DNA of 64,000 bases from Parvibaculum sp040216885 (GCA_040216885.1 JAVJOG010000024.1:40951-104950), one strand, 5' to 3'; counted from the first letter of the stretch, positions 1 through 9,226 are shown. Notes: generated by a model not told the origin, from the letters alone. Numbers and translations: made by a program.

Positions 1-162
1 GGAAATGTCGAGGCTCGCGATGATCGACCGGCCGTCATGGACGATCTCCAGCCGCTTGAACGCCTGAAAGGCTTCCGGCCGGAGCGCGGCGCAATCCGAC
101 GCCAGTATCGCGACGTTCTCGCGCAGCGTGTCGAGCGGTATGCGTCTGATCCTGAGTTGCAT
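1..162 (-). CDS. Thymidine phosphorylase family protein, N-terminal fragment
   Basis: The first 54 codons of a gene that runs off the left edge of the window. The translation begins MQLRIRRIPLDTLRENVAIL and continues through a conserved stretch (ASDCAALRPEAFQAFKRLEI). That matches the amino-terminal domain of the type-2 thymidine/AMP phosphorylase family, which cleaves nucleosides or nucleoside monophosphates with phosphate in the cytoplasm. The ATG at 160-162 lies 27 nt after the stop of the upstream amidohydrolase, so it is probably the last visible member of a three-gene minus-strand run. The catalytic domain is outside the window, so substrate cannot be judged. The family call rests on remembered N-terminal similarity. 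Confidence 0.6.
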   Translation of the reverse strand, partial: MQLRIRRIPLDTLRENVAILASDCAALRPEAFQAFKRLEIVHDGRSIIASLDIS

Positions 163-189
163 GGTTTTCGGGTGTCGCTCTCCCGCCAC

Positions 190-2073
190 TCAGGCGGCGT
201 AGATGGTTTCGCCCCGTTTGATCGTTTCTACGATCTGCAAATCACGAAGGCCGGACGGGTCGATCGTCTCCGGGTCTTGCGCCGTGATGACGAGGTCGGC
301 GAGTTTGCCTTCCTCGATGGAGCCTTTGATGTCGTCCTCGAAATGCTGAAAGGCGGCGTCGATCGTGATGCCGCGCAAGGCATCGTAAGCACTTATGCGC
401 TGATCTTCGCCCAGAACCTGACCGCTTCGGGTGCGCCTGTTGGTCGCGGACCAGAGCAGCATGCGGCAGTCGGACGGCGCAACCGGCGAGTCATTGTGAA
501 GCGTGTAGCGCATGCCACGTTCGATGGTCGAGCGAACCGGGCTGATGCGCGCCGCCCGGGCTGGACCCAGCACCGAGTCCCGGTGCCAGTCACCCCAGTA
601 GAATGTGTGGGTGACGAAATAGGACGGCATGACGCCGAGCTTCGCCATGCGATCGAGCTGGTCTTCCCGTAGGGTCTGGGCATGGATGACGGTGGCGCGC
701 CGGTCGCCGGGCCCATGTTTCGCCGTTGCCTTTTCGATGGCGGCGATGAACTGGTCTGCGGCAGCGTCGCCGTTGCAATGTGCATAGACCTGCCAGCCGC
801 GCGCGAAGGCATCGTCGACATAGTTGGCCGCCGTCAGGTCGTCGACGATCCGGTAGCCGCGATAATCCGGCTTGAATCCCGGCGGCACAACTTCATAAGG
901 CTCGGTGAGCCAGGCCGTCTTGGCTTGCGGCGAACCGTCGAGCATCAGCTTGATGCCGCCGATCTTGAAGCCGTTGTAATCCTTTCGCACCTCGACATCG
1001 CCCCGCGCCAGATCGTCGATATGGGTGAAAAAGGGATAGCCGATCACATCGATTTTCAGACGGTCTCGCTCGGCGGCGAGCGTCAGCAGGTCGTAGTCGG
1101 GGCGCCGTGTGGCACCGTCCTGCGCGGTGGTGATGCCCCATGCCGAATATTGATCCTGCACCTTGTCGAGCAGGTCGAGCAGTTCTTCCTTTGAGGCTTC
1201 GGGCAGACGCGGCAGGGCAAGCGAAATGGCGCCTTCTTCCAGAATGCCGTTCGGTTCGCTGGTACCGGGCCAGCGGCGGATGACACCGCCAGCGGGATCG
1301 GGCGTATCGGCCGTGATGCCGAGCAGGTTCAGCGCATATGAGTTCACGACCACGACATGCAGCGACGCGTGATAGGCAAGCACCGGCTGCTCGGTCGATA
1401 CTTCGTCGAGATCGGCGCGGGTGACGGCGCGCTTTTCGGCCAGCAGCGAGTCGTCGTAGTTCGCGCCGAGTATCCAGCCGCCGCGGCCGCCGCCGGTTTT
1501 TTCCCGGTATTTCAGCAGTTCGTTCCGGATATCGGCGATGCTGCCTATGGGGCCTGCCGGGATCGGCGCCAGATTCTGGAAGCCCATCAGCAGCGCCGTC
1601 AGGGAAACATGGCCGTGGCAGTCAATGAAACCGGGAAGCATTGTCCTGCCGTCGAGGTCGACAATGCGGGCGCCGCTGCCGGCGCGCGATGCGACTTCGG
1701 CCTCACTGCCGACCGCGAGGATGCGCCCTCCCTTGACCGCGACCGCTTCGGCGACAGGCAGGGCCGAATTCATTGTGCGGATGGTGCCGCTGCGATAGAT
1801 CGTGGCGCCGCCCGACGCCGCGCGGGCGCGCCGCGTCGACCCGCCGGCGATGGCGGGCGCAGCGAAGGCAAGCGCCGCCGCGGCGTCGGCGAGTGCGTCG
1901 CCGCCGGCACGCGAGACGCCGAGCGCCGTCAGCATGCCAGCCGTCAGCGCCGCGCCGGCGCCGAAAAAGCCGCGCCGGCTCAGATGTTCGCGTTTCGGCG
2001 GATAGGCGCCCCAGACATAGGGCGTACAGCAGGGGCAGTTTCCACGATGGGTCTTCGGATCGTCGTAGGACAT
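190..2073 (-). CDS. Tat-exported YtcJ-like amidohydrolase (amidohydrolase_3)
   Basis: A 627-residue metal-dependent hydrolase. The N-terminus has a Cys-rich stretch (GNCPCC, near residue 10) and then a twin-arginine signal, SRRGFFGAGAALTAGM, which suggests folded export to the periplasm. Conserved family features follow: GFIDCHGHV (metal-binding His pair), YAHCNGDAAADQF, VIHAQTL and HNDSPVAPSDCRMLLWSAT near the C-terminus. YtcJ-like enzymes hydrolyse amide or formamide bonds; the substrate here is unknown. The ATG at 2071-2073 was chosen because GAGGT lies about 6 nt upstream. The open frame continues further 5' into the enoyl-CoA hydratase gene, where the translation is Ala/Arg/Pro-rich and looks non-coding. 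Only 22 nt separate it from the upstream gene, so the two are likely co-transcribed. Confidence 0.85.
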   Translation of the reverse strand: MSYDDPKTHRGNCPCCTPYVWGAYPPKREHLSRRGFFGAGAALTAGMLTALGVSRAGGDALADAAAALAFAAPAIAGGSTRRARAASGGATIYRSGTIRTMNSALPVAEAVAVKGGRILAVGSEAEVASRAGSGARIVDLDGRTMLPGFIDCHGHVSLTALLMGFQNLAPIPAGPIGSIADIRNELLKYREKTGGGRGGWILGANYDDSLLAEKRAVTRADLDEVSTEQPVLAYHASLHVVVVNSYALNLLGITADTPDPAGGVIRRWPGTSEPNGILEEGAISLALPRLPEASKEELLDLLDKVQDQYSAWGITTAQDGATRRPDYDLLTLAAERDRLKIDVIGYPFFTHIDDLARGDVEVRKDYNGFKIGGIKLMLDGSPQAKTAWLTEPYEVVPPGFKPDYRGYRIVDDLTAANYVDDAFARGWQVYAHCNGDAAADQFIAAIEKATAKHGPGDRRATVIHAQTLREDQLDRMAKLGVMPSYFVTHTFYWGDWHRDSVLGPARAARISPVRSTIERGMRYTLHNDSPVAPSDCRMLLWSATNRRTRSGQVLGEDQRISAYDALRGITIDAAFQHFEDDIKGSIEEGKLADLVITAQDPETIDPSGLRDLQIVETIKRGETIYAA

Positions 2074-2095
2074 CGATACCTCGGATGACGGCGCT

Positions 2096-2902
2096 TCAAC
2101 GCCCGGTGAAATTCGGCGGGCGCTTTTCAAGAAAGGCGGCGATGGCCTCGCGGCTGTCCTCGCCGGTGGCGGCGAGCGCAAACTGATCGGCATCCATGAA
2201 GGTGACGGCGGCGTTGAGCGCGGTCGCGGCCTGGGTGATGCCGCGCTTGGCCATGCGCACCGACACCGGCGGCATGGCGGCGACCTTTTCGGCCCAGCGG
2301 CGAGCGCATTCGAGCGCCTTGCCGTCGTCGCAGATTTCATCGGCGAGGCCCCAGCGTTCGGCCTGTTCGGCGCCGACGCGCTCGCCGAAAATCGTGAGCT
2401 GCTTGGTGCGCGAAGGACCGATCAGGTTTACCATGCGCGGCTGGGTGTGCCAGCTCATGTTCATGCCGAGGGGAATTTCGGGCAGGCGGAAATGCGCGCC
2501 GCGCCCGGCGATGCGGAAGTCGCAAGCGACCGCGAGCGCCACGCCGCCGCCGATGCAGAAGCCTTCGATGGCGGCAATCGTCACCTGGTCGAGCGCTTCC
2601 CATGCGTCGCACATGTCGGGACCGGCGCGCAGCATCTCGCGGCGTTCGAGAAGCGAAGCGGAAGCGCGTTTCGTCATCTCGGGATCCGTCAGGTCGGCGC
2701 CGCCGGTGAAGGCCTGCCCGCCGGTGAGCACGATGGCGCTCGTCGTCACATCGTCGCGCAAAAGGCGGGCGGTCGCCGCGAGGTCGCGCAACAGGCGCGC
2801 CGAAAGCGCATTGACGCGGTCGCCCCGGTCGAAGCGAACCGTAGCCACGCGGCCGACACGCTCAATGGTGATGAATTCGCCGACCTTTTCGTCCTGCGTC
2901 AT
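2096..2902 (-). CDS. Enoyl-CoA hydratase/isomerase family protein
   Basis: A 268-residue crotonase-fold protein. It shows the acyl-CoA-binding and oxyanion-hole segments expected of the family: VNALSARLL, LTGGQAFTGGADL (first oxyanion region) and GFCIGGGVALAVACDFRIA. An EIPLGMNMSWHTQP segment follows, and the C-terminus ends in AFLEKRPPNFTGR. Members hydrate or isomerise enoyl-CoA thioesters in the cytoplasm; the exact substrate is not predictable. The ATG at 2900-2902 follows a GAGGGG ribosome-binding sequence. An alternative ATG at 2950 would add 16 residues but has no clear ribosome-binding site. It heads the likely operon with the amidohydrolase and the phosphorylase. Confidence 0.85.
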   Translation of the reverse strand: MTQDEKVGEFITIERVGRVATVRFDRGDRVNALSARLLRDLAATARLLRDDVTTSAIVLTGGQAFTGGADLTDPEMTKRASASLLERREMLRAGPDMCDAWEALDQVTIAAIEGFCIGGGVALAVACDFRIAGRGAHFRLPEIPLGMNMSWHTQPRMVNLIGPSRTKQLTIFGERVGAEQAERWGLADEICDDGKALECARRWAEKVAAMPPVSVRMAKRGITQAATALNAAVTFMDADQFALAATGEDSREAIAAFLEKRPPNFTGR

Positions 2903-3010
2903 GCCGCCCCTCGCCCCACGCGGCCTCTGCCGGACCGCTTTTTCATTCATCTCGAGGGCAATGATGGCGCGGTGGGCGCTCGCTCGCAAAGGGTTTTCCG
3001 GTTCAGCACC

Positions 3011-3052
3011 GTAAAAAGAAGGCGGGCGGCGCTGAGGAGAGCGCCGCCCGCC
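3011..3052 (-). terminator. Rho-independent terminator of the glycine-zipper gene
   Basis: Perfect 13-bp inverted repeat (arms 3021-3033 and 3040-3052, loop 3034-3039), almost all G+C. On the minus strand it is followed by a T-rich run (TTCTTTTTAC, 3011-3020). It sits 34 nt beyond the stop of the gene ending at 3087, which is where an intrinsic terminator for that gene belongs. Confidence 0.85.
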
Positions 3053-3086
3053 CGCGCCTGGCCAGCAGGCCAGTCGCGCCCCTCGC

Positions 3087-3908
3087 TCAGGAGTTCACGA
3101 TTTCCCATGCGCCGTCGGGCTGGCGGCAGGCTGTGCCATAGGCTTCCTCGGCGCGGCCGCCGATGGTGACGACGGTCTGATACTCGCGGCAGTAGCGGCC
3201 GGGATGCGCTTCGAATGTGCGCATCGGCGTGACTTCGTAGCCGTAGCCGGTCTGCGCGTCGTGCCACGAGACCGGGCGACGGTTCGGCGCATATTCGAGG
3301 ACGTCGCCGATGCAGGCCCAGTTGCTGGCGTCGATCGCATGACCGAGCGCCCCGCCGAGGACCGCACCGATCAGCGCACCGCCGATCACCGGGCCGGCGC
3401 CCCTCCCCTGGTCGGCGCCTATGACGCCACCGAGAATGGCGCCGATCACCGTGCCGACAGCCTGGCTGTTGCAGGCAGAGTGGCGGTAGCCGTAGCTCTC
3501 GTAAGGTCCGTCATAGTAGCCGGGGTGGGCGCGCACATAGACCGGCTGCGGTACCGTCACGTAGTGATAGATATTGCGATAGACGATGGTGGAGCCGGAG
3601 CGATGCGCGATGGCGCGATTTCCGTAGTGGCCATGCCAGGGGCGGTCGGCATAAACCGGGCCCGGGTGATGCCGCACGGCAAGCTCCTGCCGGTGGACGT
3701 TCTGGCGATGCTGCCACAAAGGGTCCGGCTGCATGCGCGCGGGATGCCGTGCTGCATCGGGGCGGTCGTGGCGATGGTAAATGTCGCCGCGGTAGCTGCC
3801 GCGGTCGTCCCAAGGGTCGCCCGGTGCAGCCAGCGCGGCGCCACCGAGGCTGAGACCGATCAGGGCGGCAACCGCCACGCCTGCCGTTTTTCCAGTTTGC
3901 CGCACCAT
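3087..3908 (-). CDS. Secreted glycine-zipper 2TM-domain protein
   Basis: A 273-residue exported protein. Residues 1-27 form a signal peptide (Lys/Arg start, VAVAALIGLSLGGAALA, AAP cleavage region). A long His/Arg/Tyr-rich segment with several PVY repeats follows (about 30-140). Then comes a glycine zipper with GxxxG spacing (GAILGGVIGADQG, then IGGALIGAVLGGALGHAI, about 150-190), like the 17-kDa surface antigen/YMGG family. The C-terminal domain (about 195-273, YCREYQTVVTIGG...YGTACRQPDGAWEIV) matches the common surface-antigen end domain. It is probably envelope-associated; no enzymatic role is evident. It has its own terminator at 3011-3052, and its start faces the dehydrogenase gene across 198 nt. 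Confidence 0.8.
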   Translation of the reverse strand: MVRQTGKTAGVAVAALIGLSLGGAALAAPGDPWDDRGSYRGDIYHRHDRPDAARHPARMQPDPLWQHRQNVHRQELAVRHHPGPVYADRPWHGHYGNRAIAHRSGSTIVYRNIYHYVTVPQPVYVRAHPGYYDGPYESYGYRHSACNSQAVGTVIGAILGGVIGADQGRGAGPVIGGALIGAVLGGALGHAIDASNWACIGDVLEYAPNRRPVSWHDAQTGYGYEVTPMRTFEAHPGRYCREYQTVVTIGGRAEEAYGTACRQPDGAWEIVNS

Positions 3909-4106
3909 GGTGGGCCTCCGTTCCAGGGGCGGAAATCCACTTCCGCCAGCATGGACAGGTTTTCATGTCGCACATGAACGGCGGCTGAACCGGCCGTCGA
4001 TCGCGTGCCCACAATGCCGCAGGCCGCCGGAGTTGAAATCACCCGCCATTTCCTTTCGAATTCCCCTCGACAACGCCCCCGCCCCGCCAACACCCCTGGA
4101 GAACCG

Positions 4107-5345
4107 ATGACCGACAGCCACGCGACGAGCGCTTATGGAAGATCGGTTGCGGACGCCTGCCGCCGCCTGGGCTACGGCTCAACCGTTGAAACGCTGCTGA
4201 CGCTGGCAGCGCTCGAGATCAAGGTCGAAATACCGATCATCCGCGATAATGGCGAGTTGGCGATCTTCACCGGCTACCGGGTGCAGCATCAGAATGTGCG
4301 CGGACCGTGCAAGGGCGGCCTGCGCTATCACCCGCAGGTCGATATCGACGATGTGCGGGAGCTTGCCGCGCTGATGACGATGAAGACGGCACTGGCCGAC
4401 ATTCCACTGGGCGGTGGCAAGGGCGGCGTCGCCTGCAACCCCCACGAGATGAGCCCGCGCGAACTCGAAACGCTGACGCGCAAATTCGTCAAGCGCATTC
4501 ATCGCGAGATCGGGCCCAACGCCGACATCATGGCGCCCGATGTCGGCACCAACGCGCAGACGATGGGCTGGATTCACAGCGAGTATTCATCGATCTACGG
4601 CCACTCGCCGGCGGCCGTGACTGGAAAGCCGCTGGCGCTTGGCGGGTCGCTCGGCCGCGACAAGGCGACGGGTCACGGCATCGGCATCGTCGTTGCCGAG
4701 TATGCACGGCACTGCAATACATCACTCCAGGGCGCGACCGCCGTCGTTCAGGGGTTCGGCAATGTCGGGCTTCATGCGGCGCAAGCGCTCGCCGCGCTTG
4801 GCGTGAAAGTCGTCGCAATCTCGGACTCGCGCAGCGCGGTGCATCGCAACGCCGGCGTCGACCTCGCCGTGCTGTCGGCGCAGAAACGTTCGCGAGGTTC
4901 GCTGAAGGATGCCGAAGAACACGATTCCATAGATCCGGAAACGCTGTTCGAGATCGACTGCGACTATCTGGTACCGGCCGCGCTTGGCGATGCGATCCAT
5001 ATGGGCAATGTGGCGCGCCTGGCATGCCGCACCATCGTCGAAGGCGCCAACGCCCCCATCACGGCCGAGGCAGACGTTGCACTTCGGGAGCGCGGCATTG
5101 CAGTCATCCCCGATATTCTGGCAAACGCTGGCGGGGTGATCGTCAGCTATTTCGAGTGGGTGCAGAACCTGCAACGGCAGACATGGCCGCTCGAACGGGT
5201 CGATGCCGAACTCACCCGCATTCTCGGCAATGCCGCCCGCGCGGTGCTGGTCCATGCGGGCGAGGGGAGCCTCGACCTGCGCTCGGCAGCGTTCGATATC
5301 GCTGTCCGGCGGGTCAAGGAAGCGCTGGATGCCACGGGGATATGA
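4107..5345 (+). CDS. Glu/Leu/Phe/Val (glutamate) dehydrogenase
   Basis: A 412-residue amino-acid dehydrogenase catalysing reversible NAD(P)-dependent oxidative deamination, most likely of glutamate, in the cytoplasm. Signature segments are GPCKGGLRYHP and PLGGGKGGVACNP (substrate Lys residues), MAPDVGTNAQTMGWI, the Rossmann VVQGFGNVGLHAAQALA and EGANAPIT...ILANAGGVIVSYFEWVQN. The length fits the family. The ATG at 4107 is preceded by CTGGAGAA; the open frame extends 34 codons upstream but without typical coding character. It is a monocistronic-looking gene 92 nt before uppP. Whether it prefers NAD or NADP cannot be read reliably by eye. Confidence 0.9.
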   Translation: MTDSHATSAYGRSVADACRRLGYGSTVETLLTLAALEIKVEIPIIRDNGELAIFTGYRVQHQNVRGPCKGGLRYHPQVDIDDVRELAALMTMKTALADIPLGGGKGGVACNPHEMSPRELETLTRKFVKRIHREIGPNADIMAPDVGTNAQTMGWIHSEYSSIYGHSPAAVTGKPLALGGSLGRDKATGHGIGIVVAEYARHCNTSLQGATAVVQGFGNVGLHAAQALAALGVKVVAISDSRSAVHRNAGVDLAVLSAQKRSRGSLKDAEEHDSIDPETLFEIDCDYLVPAALGDAIHMGNVARLACRTIVEGANAPITAEADVALRERGIAVIPDILANAGGVIVSYFEWVQNLQRQTWPLERVDAELTRILGNAARAVLVHAGEGSLDLRSAAFDIAVRRVKEALDATGI

Positions 5346-5437
5346 GCGACATCGACGCGCCATAAGGTTCATGTAAGGCTTCACATGATAAGTTCGTCTG
5401 GAATCACCCGTTACGCAGCCCAGGACCGCCCGCCGAC

Positions 5438-6247
5438 ATGCCCGAAAACAGCTTCCTGCAGGCACTCATCCTCGGAATCGTGGAGGGCGTGACGGAGTTT
5501 CTTCCGGTTTCGTCGACCGGCCATCTCATCGTCGTCGGCGATCTTCTCGGATTCGACGGTGTGCCCGGCGAGGTCTTCGAGACATCGATCCAGATTGGCG
5601 CGATCATGGCGATCTGCACACTCTATATGGAACGGCTTGTTGGCGTTGCCCGCGGAATTTTCACGGGCGATCCGATGGCCCGCTCCTTCGTGACATCCAT
5701 CGTGCTTGCAACGCTGCCCATGGTCGCACTTGGCGCAATCTTTTACGACTTCATCGTCGGCGTACTGTTTTCGCCCTATGTCGTCGCTACGGCCTTCATT
5801 GCCGGCGGCGCAGCCATCATCGTCATAGAACGCATGCAGATCGAAGAACGCATCGGATCGATCGAAGCCCTTACGCCGCTGACCGCGATCAAGATCGGCG
5901 TCTTCCAATGCCTGGCGCTTGTGCCCGGCATGTCGCGTGCGGGAGCGACGATCATCGGCTCGCTGATCGTCGGCGTCGAGCGGAAGACCGCGGCGGAGTT
6001 TTCGTTCTTTCTTGCCATTCCGGTCATTGTCGCCGCGACGGCGTTCGACCTGTGGGGCAATCGAACTCTGATCAACGGCACGCACCTTCCCATCCTAGCG
6101 ACCGGATTTGCCGCCGCCTTCCTCTCCGCGCTGGTCGTCGTGCGATGGTTCGTCGGCTTCGTCAGCCGCCACGGCTTCACCGTGTTTGGCTGGTACCGGA
6201 TTATCTTCGGCAGCCTGTTGTTCGTCTACTTCCTGACGCGCGGATGA
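5438..6247 (+). CDS. uppP: Undecaprenyl-diphosphatase UppP (BacA)
   Basis: A 269-residue integral inner-membrane phosphatase that recycles undecaprenyl pyrophosphate for cell-wall synthesis. Both family motifs are visible: the N-terminal EGVTEFLPVSSTGHL (residues 16-30, with E16, E20 and H29) and the second motif PGMSRAGATIIGS near residue 168. About eight hydrophobic segments span the length. The second motif has Ala where many homologues have Ser (PGxSRSG), so it is a mild variant. It converges on the desaturase gene with only 9 nt between stops. Confidence 0.93.
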   Translation: MPENSFLQALILGIVEGVTEFLPVSSTGHLIVVGDLLGFDGVPGEVFETSIQIGAIMAICTLYMERLVGVARGIFTGDPMARSFVTSIVLATLPMVALGAIFYDFIVGVLFSPYVVATAFIAGGAAIIVIERMQIEERIGSIEALTPLTAIKIGVFQCLALVPGMSRAGATIIGSLIVGVERKTAAEFSFFLAIPVIVAATAFDLWGNRTLINGTHLPILATGFAAAFLSALVVVRWFVGFVSRHGFTVFGWYRIIFGSLLFVYFLTRG

Positions 6248-6256
6248 CGGACACCG

Positions 6257-7579
6257 CTACTCGGCAGACGGTTCGCCGCCGCCTGCGCGGCGGGGCGCCG
6301 CGACCCTGGAATCGTCCGCCGGATGCTTCGTGCGGCCATCCCGGCGCGGCGCAAGGCGTGGCCCGGATGCCGGTTGCAACGGCCAGGCGGCCCTGAGATC
6401 TTTCGGTGTTTCGCGGCCATGCGCCGCAAGGTCGATCGGTTCGGCCGTGGGCTTGCCATTGAAATCGGTCCACTGCTTGCGCTCATAGTCGAAGAGCTTG
6501 CAGGCACGAACGATCTTCAAATATTCGCCTGGTGTCAGCCGGTAGCGAACGACGTCCTCGCCATAGGCTTCGATCAGCAGTGCTTGCGCTTCGGTCAGCT
6601 TGTAGCCGGGGATCGAGGGCAATGCGTGATGGGCATGATGCAGCATGACCCATTTAAACAATGGCAGAAAATCGAACGGCAGATCGACATGCGCGGTCCC
6701 GCGAATGTTGCCCCCGTAGAAGTTCCATTCGCCGGGGTTGTCGAACCACGGCACTTCAGGATGATTGTGCTGCAGGAAGATCGACAGCGCCATCAGGTAG
6801 TTCCAGACAGCGAAGGGTATGAACCAGCCGAGCAGCATCGTCAGCCAGAGAGCGCGCTCGGGCGCCAGCCAGCTACCGAGAACGCCGATGCCGACCACGA
6901 CACCGCCACCGACAAGGAGCACGAAAAGCGTGTCGGACAAGTGCCGGCGCCACTCATCGCGTGCCTCGGGCGAGACCGGCAATACCAGCTTCGGAATCCA
7001 GAATGCAATCCAGTAGTAGATCAACGGCCCGAAGATGCTGCGATAAACGCGCTCGATCCCGCGACGCAAGGGCGAAGAGGCGTCGAATTCCTGCTTCGAC
7101 ATCGGCGCCCACACATAGTCGAACCCCTTGAGGTTGGTGTAGCGATGATGGATGCGGTTGTGGACGACGTCCCAAAGGCTGCGCGAATGCAGACAAGGCA
7201 CGAAGACAAGTCTCGTAATCCAGCGGTTCATGGTGCGGCCGGGTACAAAGGCCGAATGTCCGCTGTCGTGGCCGATCAGGAACAAGAGGCCGATCAGCGC
7301 TCCGTTTGCGATTGCAAAGAGCAGGTTCGCCGCAATCGGCAGCGGCGCCACGGCGCCAACCAGCGTAACGAAATAAAGGACATAATGAACACCGAGTATC
7401 CGCAGGCCGCGGCCCAGCGATTTCCCGGTGACATACGCACGCTCGTCCGCAGTCAGCCAATCCGACGGCACGCCGGCTTTCGACGGACGGACGCCGCTTC
7501 GCGTGCTTTCCACTGGCAAAATGCTCACCGGGCGCCTCACCCATTCGTTAACGGTAGCCAAAGTCCAGTTCTGGCACAT
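6257..7579 (-). CDS. Membrane fatty-acid desaturase
   Basis: A 440-residue di-iron desaturase-family membrane protein. Three histidine boxes are present: HDSGH (about residue 105), HNRIHH (about 140) and HHAHH (about 320), with the usual hydrophobic pairs between them. Such enzymes introduce double bonds or hydroxylate acyl chains in the inner membrane. The C-terminal 60 residues are Arg/Pro-rich and probably disordered. The start is uncertain: the ATG at 7579 has only a weak ribosome-binding site, and residues 1-45 look poorly conserved, so an internal start is possible. It is divergent from the histidine kinase (116 nt apart) and could modify lipids relevant to the adjacent signalling genes; that link is inference. 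Confidence 0.82.
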   Translation of the reverse strand: MCQNWTLATVNEWVRRPVSILPVESTRSGVRPSKAGVPSDWLTADERAYVTGKSLGRGLRILGVHYVLYFVTLVGAVAPLPIAANLLFAIANGALIGLLFLIGHDSGHSAFVPGRTMNRWITRLVFVPCLHSRSLWDVVHNRIHHRYTNLKGFDYVWAPMSKQEFDASSPLRRGIERVYRSIFGPLIYYWIAFWIPKLVLPVSPEARDEWRRHLSDTLFVLLVGGGVVVGIGVLGSWLAPERALWLTMLLGWFIPFAVWNYLMALSIFLQHNHPEVPWFDNPGEWNFYGGNIRGTAHVDLPFDFLPLFKWVMLHHAHHALPSIPGYKLTEAQALLIEAYGEDVVRYRLTPGEYLKIVRACKLFDYERKQWTDFNGKPTAEPIDLAAHGRETPKDLRAAWPLQPASGPRLAPRRDGRTKHPADDSRVAAPRRAGGGEPSAE

Positions 7580-7649
7580 GGAATCTTAGGCTAAGCACCT
7601 CTTAATTGTGAAGAGCAAGTTTTATTCCAGCCCCAGCGGAACCAAGCAT

Positions 7650-7664
7650 TTAAGACGATTTTAG
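7650..7664 (+). promoter_or_regulatory. Possible CtrA-like box (one mismatch)
   Basis: TTAAGACGATTTTAG fits the alphaproteobacterial CtrA consensus TTAA-N7-TTAA with one mismatch in the second half. It lies 32 nt before the kinase ATG in the divergent desaturase/kinase promoter region. A single degenerate match is weak evidence. Confidence 0.2.
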
Positions 7665-7695
7665 GGAAGATCATGCCAGAAAAGGTCGGGACTAC

Positions 7696-9207
7696 ATGTT
7701 TCTTCGACCTTGGACGCTTCGCCGGCTGTCGGCTGGCGGCCAGGATCGGCCATTGGCATGGATCGGTATATTGACCCTCGATGACAGTGCCGCGCTTTCG
7801 GTGGATCGACGCGATTTCGCGATGCACTGGCTCACGTTGCGCTTTAGCGATGCGGAGCTGGAGAACGATTTCACGGCGGCCAACTATCAGCGCCAGATCT
7901 CCGTCACCCGTCTGTCGATGGTGATGGGCGCATTCGTTTTTTCTCTTTTCGGCATTCTCGACGCCTATATCGTTCCCGAAATTGTCTACGAAGCGTGGCT
8001 GTTGCGCTTCGGTCTTGTCTGCCCGGTTCTGTTCGGGCTCGTCGCCTTGTCCTATGCCGGCCATATCACACACCGGAATTCGGGCTGGCTATCCTTCGCG
8101 ATGATCACGCCCGGTTTCGTAATCGTCGTGATGACGGCCATCGCGGATGCGCCGGGCGCCTATCTCTACTATGCCGGCCTCATTGTCGTAATTGCGTACA
8201 GCAATTGCGTGTGGCGCCTCAGCTACCTCTATCCGACGATCGTTTCGCTGACGACGGTGCTTGCCTATGAAGGGGTGATATTGTTCGTCAATCCGGCACC
8301 TTTCGAAATATTCGTGAGCAACAACGCTTTCATGGGTTCGGCCGTCGGCATCGCCATGTTCCTGAACTATGTGCAGGAGCGGCAATTGCGGGCGAGTTTC
8401 GTGGACAACGAGAAGCTGCGCTTCGAACAGCGCCGTTCGGAGCGGCTGCTGAGCCGCTCGGAAGCCGCGAGCCGCGCCAAGAACGACTTCCTCGCCATTA
8501 TGAGCCACGAACTGCGCACGCCGCTCAACGCAATCATCGGGTTCTCGGAAATCATCTCTAACCAGATGTTCGGTCCGGTCGGACAAGACCGGTATGTCGA
8601 CTACGCGACCGACATCCGGTCCAGCGGCACACATCTGCTGAGCATCATCAACGATATTCTCGACATCTCGAAGGCCGAAGCCGGCAAGCTGCGGCTGGAA
8701 GAGGAGCCGATCGATCCGGTCGATTCACTCAACCGGACGATGCGGATGTTCCGTCAGCGCGCTTCGGAACTCGGCGTCGACCTCACCTTCCGCGTGCGGG
8801 ACGACATACCCTGGATCATTGCCGATCCGCGCCTGTTCAACCAGGTCGCGATCAATCTGGCGTCGAACGCTCTCAAATTCACGCCGCAAGACGGCCAGGT
8901 CCGTATCGAACTCGGGCTCAACAATGCCGGCGACCTTGTGCTCAGCGTCGACGACACCGGCATCGGCATCAAGGCGTCGGACATCGCGCGTATATTCGAA
9001 CCGTTCATTCAGGTTGAGGACGCGATGTCGCGCACTCAGCAGGGCACGGGGCTTGGCTTGCCGCTGGTGCGCAAGATCATGAGTCTCCATGGCGGCACGG
9101 TCGAACTTGAAAGCCGCGTCGGCGAAGGCACGACCGTGAAAGCCACCTTCCCCAAGAGCCGCTTCGTCGCGCCGCAGGCCGAAGAGGCCGTCCGGCAGGC
9201 GCTTTGA
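7696..9207 (+). CDS. Six-TM hybrid-less sensor histidine kinase
   Basis: A 503-residue membrane sensor kinase. About six hydrophobic segments lie between residues 73 and 228, with only short loops, so the ligand is likely sensed in or near the membrane. This layout is shared with PhcS/LqsS/CqsS-type kinases. A short coiled linker follows, then HisKA with SHELRTPLNAIIGFSE (H271, phospho-accepting). The HATPase domain has the N-box NLASNALKFT, G1 DDTGIGI and G2 GTGLGLP. There is no receiver domain and no neighbouring response regulator gene. The start could be 7696 or the in-frame ATG at 7822. Its 3' end is 19 nt from the convergent PilZ-methyltransferase gene. Confidence 0.9.
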   Translation: MFLRPWTLRRLSAGGQDRPLAWIGILTLDDSAALSVDRRDFAMHWLTLRFSDAELENDFTAANYQRQISVTRLSMVMGAFVFSLFGILDAYIVPEIVYEAWLLRFGLVCPVLFGLVALSYAGHITHRNSGWLSFAMITPGFVIVVMTAIADAPGAYLYYAGLIVVIAYSNCVWRLSYLYPTIVSLTTVLAYEGVILFVNPAPFEIFVSNNAFMGSAVGIAMFLNYVQERQLRASFVDNEKLRFEQRRSERLLSRSEAASRAKNDFLAIMSHELRTPLNAIIGFSEIISNQMFGPVGQDRYVDYATDIRSSGTHLLSIINDILDISKAEAGKLRLEEEPIDPVDSLNRTMRMFRQRASELGVDLTFRVRDDIPWIIADPRLFNQVAINLASNALKFTPQDGQVRIELGLNNAGDLVLSVDDTGIGIKASDIARIFEPFIQVEDAMSRTQQGTGLGLPLVRKIMSLHGGTVELESRVGEGTTVKATFPKSRFVAPQAEEAVRQAL

Positions 9208-9226
9208 GCGCCCGCCGGCAGACATC

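Noticed and set aside
2074..2340. Extended N-terminus of the amidohydrolase
   Set aside because: The extra residues overlap the enoyl-CoA hydratase gene and are Arg/Pro-rich; a ribosome-binding site and the Tat signal mark the start at 2073.
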